Below, in pieces: positions 1-4,444 of a DNA stretch of 11,667 bases. Each line of letters opens with the position of its first letter. The stretch's first letter is position 1. The notes beneath the pieces are model-generated. The model ran no database searches, was not told the origin of the DNA, and saw nothing but the letters and a program-made list of their open reading frames with translations. This stretch comes from JAVVFH01 sp032250585 (GTDB lineage: Bacteria; Pseudomonadota; Gammaproteobacteria; Xanthomonadales; SZUA-36): positions 1 through 11,667 of the forward strand of contig JAVVFH010000101.1 in the NCBI GenBank assembly GCA_032250585.1. The letters are read 5' to 3'. The position numbers and the translations under genes are program-made.

Positions 1-1
1 C

Positions 2-382
2 AGCAAGGCGTTTGTGCGCCATTTTGCCGAGCGCTTCCAGTTAGATGTCGATACCGATACACTTGGCTACTCCACGCGCAATGAATCGCTGGGCAAGCTG
101 ACCTTGTTGCTGTCACGTATGCTGGGGCCATTTACGCGCTGGCAAACCAGCAATCGGCTGGTGTTACTGCCGATCCTGCCGCGCTGGATCCCCAAGGCCG
201 GCCTCAAGGCACTGAACAAGACCCCGCTCTCGGGACCGGCTGTAAGCAACCGGCAGCTGTTCGGTGACCGGCTGATACACGAACTTGAACAGCGATACGC
301 CAGCGCCAATCAGGCATTACTGGATGAACTCGGGTTGCAGTTGCCGTTGCATGAATACCATTACCCGTTACCAGATGAATGA
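2..382 (+). CDS. C-terminal fragment of a protein starting before the window, possibly sulfotransferase-like
   Basis: The frame is open from base 2 and ends at a TGA at 380-382, so about 126 C-terminal residues are visible and the true start lies to the left. The GTG at 14 is an internal valine, with no ribosome binding site in front of it. The sequence is soluble, with no membrane segment. It has a helical, aromatic-rich middle (TRWQTSNRLVLLPILPRWIP) and ends with a segment of the type RYASANQALLDELGLQLP followed by HEYHYP. An ending of the form 'RYxxxNxxLxxxxGL' is common at the C-terminus of sulfotransferase-family proteins, where the last helices follow the nucleotide-binding core. The core with the PAPS-binding loops is not in the window, so that assignment is only a guess. 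Base composition is more AT-rich than the genes to the right, suggesting that the accessory region begins after this gene. Confidence 0.55.
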   Translation, partial: SKAFVRHFAERFQLDVDTDTLGYSTRNESLGKLTLLLSRMLGPFTRWQTSNRLVLLPILPRWIPKAGLKALNKTPLSGPAVSNRQLFGDRLIHELEQRYASANQALLDELGLQLPLHEYHYPLPDE

Positions 383-504
383 GCGCCCCGAACCGCGGAT
401 AGGAATTTTAACCCAGGTATTCGCCAATTCCGGCAAGTAGCGACAGACCTTAAAGCCTGTTGATCAGCAGTCATTTTGCACGAAATGCGAAAGAACGGGG
501 CGAA

Positions 505-700
505 AGAACCGGCTTTTTGGCAGGCGATAACCCGGAGCTTGCCGCCGCACTCCGGGCAGGTCTCGATGTCGAAGGCGAAAACGCGCTTCAATCGCTGCAT
601 CCAGCTCATCGGCGCGGTAGGTTTATCGCTGTCTGCTCTGCCGCGGGGGCGACCGCGGAGGTGGACCACGCCGCCGAAGAACACGAAGTGCGGCTGCGCG
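505..700 (-). pseudogene. Decayed C-terminal fragment of an IS91-type transposase
   Basis: On the minus strand the frame reads PTAPMSWMQRLKRVFAFDIE and continues with TCPECGGKLRVIAC (the CPECGG codons lie at 541-558). This block is the hallmark of the C-terminal end of IS91-family and related Y2 transposases: a 'TWAQRLKRVF.IDIE' segment followed by a half zinc ribbon CxxCGG and 'VIA'. Upstream in the same frame, HFVFFGGVVH may be a decayed version of the family's 'YHGVFAP' region. After IAC the expected 'IEDP' continuation is replaced by unrelated residues, and the frame runs to a TAA at 361-363. The HUH catalytic part and the tyrosines are absent, so the fragment cannot be active. It marks past mobile-element activity at the left edge of the accessory region. 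No terminal repeats are seen, which is expected because IS91 elements lack them. Confidence 0.6.
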
Positions 701-812
701 AAGCCTTGCGGGCCGCCCCGAACGCCGCCGCGCGCGGCGACGAGCCGGGGCTCATGGCCCTGCGCGAGCAGCTGACGGATCCTTCCAGCCAGGCCAGCAT
801 GGCCACAGCGAT

Positions 813-1256
813 CTACCTCGCCGCCGCCCGCCAGGAAGCCGGCGCCCTGAAGCCGTTGCCGGGCCTGAGCATAGAGGCCGCAATGGCGGCGGTGACAGCG
901 AGAAAAGACAGTACCCACAGCACCACGGGGCCCGAAGCGCCGCGGAATTTGAAGCCTGGCACCTCGAACTCTATCTGGCCGGCGGAGTACTGGAGCAACA
1001 GGACCACGAACAATGCAACCAGTGCGGCAAAGGCCATGACGACGGTCGCTGCGAAGTTCTGCTGGATCTTTGTCAGAATCCAGCCGCCGGTCAGAATCTC
1101 GTAAAGCAGGTAGCCGAAATAGGCGATGAAGAAGGCCACAAAACCGATAAGGATCATCTGCTTCAATATCGACTGGACGGTGGTCTCCCCGTTGGGTCTT
1201 CCCGTATCCTGGGAACTTGAAGCGTTCTGGTCTTCGGGCTGCTGTTCTGCTGTCAT
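813..1256 (-). CDS. Small integral membrane protein of unknown function (147 aa)
   Basis: The protein opens with a polar, Gln/Ser/Glu-rich stretch of about 30 residues and then has three hydrophobic segments: roughly residues 32-54 (MILIGFVAFFIAYFGYLLYE), 69-88 (AATVVMAFAALVALFVVLLL) and 108-126 (GPVVLWVLSFLAVTAAIAA). Between the second and third is a short loop, IEFEVPGFKFRGASGPVVLW. 'GFKF.GASGPVVLWVL.FLA' recalls a loosely defined group of small bacterial membrane proteins of unknown role. The last ~14 residues (FRAPASWRAAAR) look like read-through into the decayed transposase region, so the native C-terminus may have been lost. The ATG at 1254-1256 has only a weak upstream GTGAG. A plausible sigma70 promoter lies about 80-110 bases upstream. 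It is transcribed away from the DUF4157 gene, and nothing ties it to the injection system. Confidence 0.65.
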   Translation of the reverse strand: MTAEQQPEDQNASSSQDTGRPNGETTVQSILKQMILIGFVAFFIAYFGYLLYEILTGGWILTKIQQNFAATVVMAFAALVALFVVLLLQYSAGQIEFEVPGFKFRGASGPVVLWVLSFLAVTAAIAASMLRPGNGFRAPASWRAAAR

Positions 1257-1334
1257 TGCTCACAAATTTCCGGTACGTGGGCTCTGCACTGGCCGTGTCC
1301 AGAGCCAAAGATGCTTACAGGCCAATGTTCCTTA

Positions 1335-1364
1335 AGTGTAGTAGTCGCGACAGATTCATCTCAA
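1335..1364 (-). promoter_or_regulatory. Candidate sigma70 promoter for the small membrane protein
   Basis: On the minus strand TTGAGA (1359-1364) and TACACT (1335-1340) are separated by 18 bases. They match the -35 consensus at 5 of 6 and the -10 consensus at 4 of 6 positions. The spacer contains the 8-base palindrome GTCGCGAC (1344-1351), which could be a repressor half-pair but is too short to claim. Transcription would start near 1328 and give a leader of about 70 bases before the ATG at 1256. Confidence 0.35.
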
Positions 1365-1441
1365 GTATCGCTCAGCTTTCGATGCCAATGGGTAGAATTT
1401 TCCCGCTGCTGAACTATGATGGATTTAGAGAGGTATGCAAC

Positions 1442-1534
1442 CGGGACCGCACAGGCTGTGAACGGTCCCGCGGCTCCAGCGTCCCGTCCCTTCGGGAGTG
1501 CGCCAAACACTGCCCAGGGGGCCAGCGGAGCCGC
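1442..1534 (+). promoter_or_regulatory. Structured 5' leader of the DUF4157 gene (two strong stems)
   Basis: Two perfect 8-base inverted repeats lie head to tail here. CGGGACCG (1442-1449) pairs with CGGTCCCG (1463-1470), and inside it CACA pairs with TGTG around a GGC loop. GCGGCTCC (1470-1477) pairs with GGAGCCGC (1527-1534), enclosing the smaller hairpin TCCC-TTC-GGGA (1487-1497). The second stem closes 10 bases before the AAGGAG at 1545-1550. No T-run follows either stem, so these are not classical terminators. A -10-like TATGAT sits at 1415-1420, without a convincing -35. The arrangement suggests a folded mRNA leader influencing translation or stability. Pairing is seen directly; function is inferred. 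Confidence 0.4.
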
Positions 1535-1544
1535 AAACCAAGCG

Positions 1545-1550
1545 AAGGAG
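1545..1550 (+). promoter_or_regulatory. Ribosome binding site that fixes the DUF4157 gene start
   Basis: AAGGAG lies seven bases before the ATG at 1558. The longer alternative, a GTG at 1498, has no such site and falls within the hairpin-rich leader, so the ATG is the better start. Confidence 0.75.
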
Positions 1551-1557
1551 ACGTGCC

Positions 1558-2889
1558 ATGCGATCATTTGACGCCAGTTCCCAAGCCGCGCACCCGCTGC
1601 TGCAACCGCGCGCCCGAAAAGCACACCCGGTTCCCGGGTCCCGGTCGGCGGCCGTGATCGTGGCAAGCCGCTCGCGGAGCAGGCAAGCAGCCAAACCTGG
1701 GCGAAACGCCCTTTTCATCGGGAATACTCGTTCTGGTCAAGACTTCAGCGGTGTTTTTGCTGCTGGCGCTGTCTCGGGAAGCATCCAGCCAAAACTCAGG
1801 GTCAACCGAAGCGGCGACGAATTCGAACGGGATGCGGACCAGGTGGCCGATCAGGTCATGCGCATGTCCGAGGCGGCGCCAAAGGCCGACTGTCGCTGTG
1901 GCGGCGTTTGTCCCAAGTGTAAAGCGAAGCGCTCGCGAGGAACCCTGCAGCGTGAGCCGGCGAGGGAAGTTCGATTCGTCGCCACTGACCGAGCCGGGCA
2001 GATGCCGGCAGTGGGCGATGTGCTGAACTCACGGAGTCAGCCGCTCGATGCCGGCACCCGCAATTTCATGGAGCCGCGGTTCGGGCACGATTTCAGCCGG
2101 GTGAGAGTGCATACGGGCGCGAAAGCCGCCCAGTCGGCGCGTGCGCTGGATGCCGTGGCGTATACCGTTGGGCAGCATGTCGTTCTGGGTGATCCGGGTT
2201 TGGCACAGAGCGGCGGGACGGCCCGCCGCACCATGGCCCACGAGCTGGCGCACGTGGTGCAACAGGGCGGCGCCGAGCCGCTCAAAGGGGCGCGGCCTGC
2301 GGCCTTGGCGCGGCATCAACGCGGTCAGGTGATCCAGCGTCAGAGCGCGGCCCGGCCAACCAGCGAGAACGTCTGGGGCTTGCGCGTCACGCGCAGTATG
2401 TGCGGCTGCATCCAGCGCGTGCGTGACGGTATCGATTGGGCGAATACGGCCGGCGCAACGTACGCTGCGTGTGACACGCCGGCCAATCCAACGAGCACCG
2501 ATGTCGAGGCCTGCTTCGATGCGGCCCACCCTGGCTCTGTGGTCGCGGGATCAACCAGCCCCAGTGGCACCATGACTTTGCCGCCCCCTTCCTCCGACCC
2601 CTGTCAGCGCATCGAGGACAAAGCGACCTTTGTGCATGAAACCATGCACTCCCGCCATACCGACGCTATGGCGCGCGCTCAGGGGACTGCGTTCTTTGCC
2701 GAGTGGCAGCGCCTGAAGGGCGATCCGAACCGCCTGGATACGCTCCGGGCGACGTTTCCGGCCCAGGTCGCGGCCTTCGAAGCGCAGTGGGATGACGGGC
2801 ACGACTGGGCGCAGGATGAGGTCAACTCCTACAAATGGGAGCGCCGATTCCTGCAATCCGCGCTTGCGACCCTGAATCGGATCTGTTGA
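1558..2889 (+). CDS. DUF4157 protein with a second C-terminal zincin domain; candidate eCIS protease cargo (443 aa)
   Basis: Residues 1-60 are basic and low in hydrophobics, with no signal peptide. IQPKLRVNRSGDEFERDADQ (about 76-95) is the conserved segment that precedes DUF4157 domains. A Cys knuckle follows at C112, C114, C118 and C121 (CRCGGVCPKC). The DUF4157 domain spans about 160-240 with FGHDFSRVRVHTG, ARALDAVAYTVG and the zinc motif HELAH at 228-232. A separate C-terminal domain (about 270-443) carries HETMH at 360-364. In it, E421 in DEVNSY is a possible third zinc ligand, and six cysteines are present (282, 284, 305, 319, 349, 443). LQR or IQR triplets occur at 130-132, 259-261 and 285-287. 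DUF4157 is a known marker of eCIS-associated proteins, often placed in front of a variable toxic domain, and here that domain itself looks like a zinc peptidase. The gene converges on the injection-system operon and is followed by a 96-residue gene after 14 bases. Family call firm; cargo role inferred. Confidence 0.88.
   Translation: MRSFDASSQAAHPLLQPRARKAHPVPGSRSAAVIVASRSRSRQAAKPGRNALFIGNTRSGQDFSGVFAAGAVSGSIQPKLRVNRSGDEFERDADQVADQVMRMSEAAPKADCRCGGVCPKCKAKRSRGTLQREPAREVRFVATDRAGQMPAVGDVLNSRSQPLDAGTRNFMEPRFGHDFSRVRVHTGAKAAQSARALDAVAYTVGQHVVLGDPGLAQSGGTARRTMAHELAHVVQQGGAEPLKGARPAALARHQRGQVIQRQSAARPTSENVWGLRVTRSMCGCIQRVRDGIDWANTAGATYAACDTPANPTSTDVEACFDAAHPGSVVAGSTSPSGTMTLPPPSSDPCQRIEDKATFVHETMHSRHTDAMARAQGTAFFAEWQRLKGDPNRLDTLRATFPAQVAAFEAQWDDGHDWAQDEVNSYKWERRFLQSALATLNRIC
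2035..2277 (+). other. DUF4157 domain within the 1558-2889 gene
   Basis: This segment encodes residues ~160-240. Diagnostic features are the 'FG.DFS.VRVHT' block, the 'A.A.DA.AYT.G.HVV' block and the HELAH zinc motif, whose codons lie at 2239-2253. All expected active-site residues (H228, E229, H232) are present, so the domain need not be inert. Confidence 0.9.
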
Positions 2890-2903
2890 TACCCGGGCCA
2901 GGC

Positions 2904-3194
2904 ATGAAAGCAAAACTACCGACCGAAGACGTGGTCATTCACGGTGTGATCGCCGACTTGCGGCCTGCACGCGGGCCTCATCCTCACCTGAAATGGCGCG
3001 CGGTGCTGGATGTCGACTCGACCGTAAGTGGACGGTTTTTCGACGAGCATTTGACCTTCCACATTCACAGTCCCGAGAAGGCCGGCATCGTGGTCGGGGG
3101 GCGATACGAAATCAGCCTGGCTGTCCGCGTCGACGGGACATTTGAGCTCAAAGGCATCCGGCCCTGGAACGATGACCAACCCCGGGAAACCTGA
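2904..3194 (+). CDS. Small protein of unknown function, likely co-transcribed with the DUF4157 gene (96 aa)
   Basis: I do not recognise this protein. The ATG at 2904 lies 14 bases after the stop of the DUF4157 gene. Only a weak purine stretch (CCAGG) precedes it, so translation may depend on coupling. The frame is open further upstream to 2835, inside the previous gene, but that start would overlap it by 55 bases without a better ribosome site. The product is soluble and His/Asp-rich, with alternating hydrophobic residues suggesting a small beta barrel: EDVVIHGVIADLRPAR, LKWRAVLDVDS, HLTFHIHSPEKAGIVVGGRY and FELKGIRPW. It has no cysteine, signal peptide or membrane segment. 'VV.GGRYEISLAVRVDGTFELKGIRPW' would suit an OB-like fold that ends in a strand. 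Position directly behind a probable protease toxin makes an inhibitor, immunity protein, chaperone or loading adaptor plausible, but nothing in the sequence decides between these. Confidence 0.72.
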   Translation: MKAKLPTEDVVIHGVIADLRPARGPHPHLKWRAVLDVDSTVSGRFFDEHLTFHIHSPEKAGIVVGGRYEISLAVRVDGTFELKGIRPWNDDQPRET

Positions 3195-3220
3195 TTTTTC
3201 TGCCGAGAGCCAACGGCGGA

Positions 3221-3243
3221 CCTGCCAGCGCACAGCGGGCAGG
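3221..3243. terminator. Weak hairpin between the two converging transcription units
   Basis: CCTGCC (3221-3226) pairs with GGCAGG (3238-3243) around an 11-base loop, in the 69-base gap between the two converging stop codons. There is no T-run on either strand immediately after it. It could serve as a weak bidirectional transcript end, but this is only a positional argument. Confidence 0.25.
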
Positions 3244-3263
3244 CAGGCCAGGCGTTTGGTGGG

Positions 3264-4379
3264 TTACCACGTCATCACGCCGAAATCGCCCTCCCGATGC
3301 TGCCAATACAGCCGGACACGCAGGATGTAAGTTCGTCCTGCGAACAGCTTGTGGTCGAAGCTGGCGTTCAGGGAGTAGCCGCTGTCGTCGTCGCCGGTCA
3401 GGTAGCGAGGCTCGCCGTCCACTTCCTCGAACAGGACCATCACGGTATCTGACGAGCCGAACGTAGCGAAGTTATACACCCGGGTGGCGCTCGGCCGGAC
3501 ATAGAAGTTCAGCTGTTCGCCGGGATCGAGCGTAGCCTGAACCGACCGGTAAGGTACCAGCACGTCATAATCGTTGTCGGTCAGCGGCGGGTAGAGAGAT
3601 CTCACCCATTCCCGGTCCCGCGCCGACAGTCCTGGGCCGGGGACCAGGTCAGTGGTCCGGAACTCCTCCGGCTGCAGGATCAAGCCCGCCTCGAACGGGT
3701 AGTGCATGATCGAGTCCTTGTCCCACCCGGAGCCCTCGACCTCGGACTGCGGCAGTTTTCGGATGATGTTCCAGTACGTGGTATCCCGGGACCAGGAGTT
3801 CGGCGGCTGAGCCAGGGCGTCATATACTTTCTCTTCGTCCCAGACAATGCCGGCGTTGGGGTTCTGGTGCTCGTGCGGGAAACCCAGGGTATGCCCGATT
3901 TCGTGAATGGCAGTGTCGATGTCGTTCGAGATATTCCAGCCGAAGTTCATCGTCCGGGCCGTCTGCCCCTGGTCGAGAATGTCCCGGCCCATGTAGGACC
4001 AGGCGCCGTCGCCGCGCAGGAAACCTATGCGGATTTCGGCCTCGTCGATGGAGTCCACCTCGGCGAACTCGAGGCCGATGCCGACATTCTTCCACTCGTC
4101 GAAGGCCTGTCTGACGATATCGCGCTCACCCGAACTGCCGCTCAGGCTGCCCGGACTGGTGAAAAAGTAGTAATGCAGGCGGGTTCCGTTGGCCCATTTG
4201 CGGTCGAGACTGCGTATGAGCCGCGCCCGGTCGGCGTGGATCTCGCGGTCGAAGGCCCGCTCCTTTACTTCGGGCTGAATGCAATAGTTGAATTTCGACT
4301 TGCGCGTGGAATCGCGCTTTGTGGCCCTGGGGCCTCCGGAATACTTGGTTGATGATTTCTTGGATGACTTGGTGGCCAT
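3264..4379 (-). CDS. Astacin-like metzincin metallopeptidase, candidate eCIS cargo (371 aa)
   Basis: The catalytic domain spans about residues 40-265. HEIGHTLGFPHEH at 159-171 is a complete metzincin zinc motif (H159, E160, H163, G166, H169). SIMHY at 223-227 supplies the Met-turn and the tyrosine typical of astacins (M12A). A C-terminal domain at about 270-371 (DPGEQLNFYV, SSDTVMVLFEEVDGEPRYL, AGRTYILRVRLY) resembles a bacterial pre-peptidase C-terminal-like beta sandwich, usually involved in substrate or surface binding. There is no signal peptide. Instead residues 1-29 are rich in Lys, Arg, Ser and Thr (MATKSSKKSSTK, RATKRDSTRKSK). No obvious astacin propeptide is visible. The ATG at 4379 is chosen because GGAGG lies five bases upstream; an upstream ATG at 4412 lacks such a site. 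It is the last gene of the leftward operon, 65 bases after the DUF6519 gene. Lack of a secretion signal with a particle operon upstream suggests delivery by the particle. Confidence 0.88.
   Translation of the reverse strand: MATKSSKKSSTKYSGGPRATKRDSTRKSKFNYCIQPEVKERAFDREIHADRARLIRSLDRKWANGTRLHYYFFTSPGSLSGSSGERDIVRQAFDEWKNVGIGLEFAEVDSIDEAEIRIGFLRGDGAWSYMGRDILDQGQTARTMNFGWNISNDIDTAIHEIGHTLGFPHEHQNPNAGIVWDEEKVYDALAQPPNSWSRDTTYWNIIRKLPQSEVEGSGWDKDSIMHYPFEAGLILQPEEFRTTDLVPGPGLSARDREWVRSLYPPLTDNDYDVLVPYRSVQATLDPGEQLNFYVRPSATRVYNFATFGSSDTVMVLFEEVDGEPRYLTGDDDSGYSLNASFDHKLFAGRTYILRVRLYWQHREGDFGVMTW
3867..3905 (-). other. Zinc-binding HExxHxxGxxH motif of the astacin-like peptidase
   Basis: These codons give HEIGHTLGFPHEH. 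The three zinc histidines and the catalytic glutamate are intact. The matching Met-turn SIMHY is encoded at 3699-3713, 51 residues further on, a spacing usual for astacins. Confidence 0.92.
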
Positions 4380-4384
4380 GTTTA

Positions 4385-4389
4385 CCTCC
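4385..4389 (-). promoter_or_regulatory. Ribosome binding site that fixes the metallopeptidase start
   Basis: On the minus strand GAGGAGGT covers 4384-4391, with GGAGG five bases before the ATG at 4377-4379. This site decides for the 371-residue product over the 382-residue alternative beginning at 4412. Confidence 0.8.
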
Positions 4390-4400
4390 TCGAACTCGTT

Positions 4401-4429
4401 CATATGATTCAACGGTTTAAAGCCGTCAA
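4401..4429 (-). promoter_or_regulatory. Weak candidate promoter in front of the metallopeptidase gene
   Basis: TTGACG (4424-4429) and CATATG (4401-4406) on the minus strand are 17 bases apart. The -35 is good, but the -10 matches only 3 of 6 positions. If real, it would let the protease be expressed separately from the structural genes. An imperfect hairpin ACGGTTTAAAGCCGT (4412-4426) overlaps it. Confidence 0.18.
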
Positions 4430-4444
4430 TTCTCGACGTTCAAC

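Noticed and set aside
460..1104. 214-residue open frame on the plus strand
   Set aside because: It runs antisense through the transposase remnant and the membrane protein gene, has no ribosome binding site, and its Ala/Glu-rich composition is what GC-rich antisense frames produce.
361..1308. 315-residue minus-strand frame taken as one gene
   Set aside because: Only the part near 505-700 has recognisable transposase sequence; the upstream half is a shifted frame of the membrane protein gene, so it is not a single real protein.
1498..1557. Upstream GTG start for the DUF4157 protein (463 residues)
   Set aside because: No ribosome binding site precedes it, while AAGGAG stands seven bases before the ATG at 1558.
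4412..4426. Possible terminator between the DUF6519 and metallopeptidase genes
   Set aside because: The stem is short and imperfect, the loop is about three bases and no T-run follows on the minus strand; read-through is more likely.
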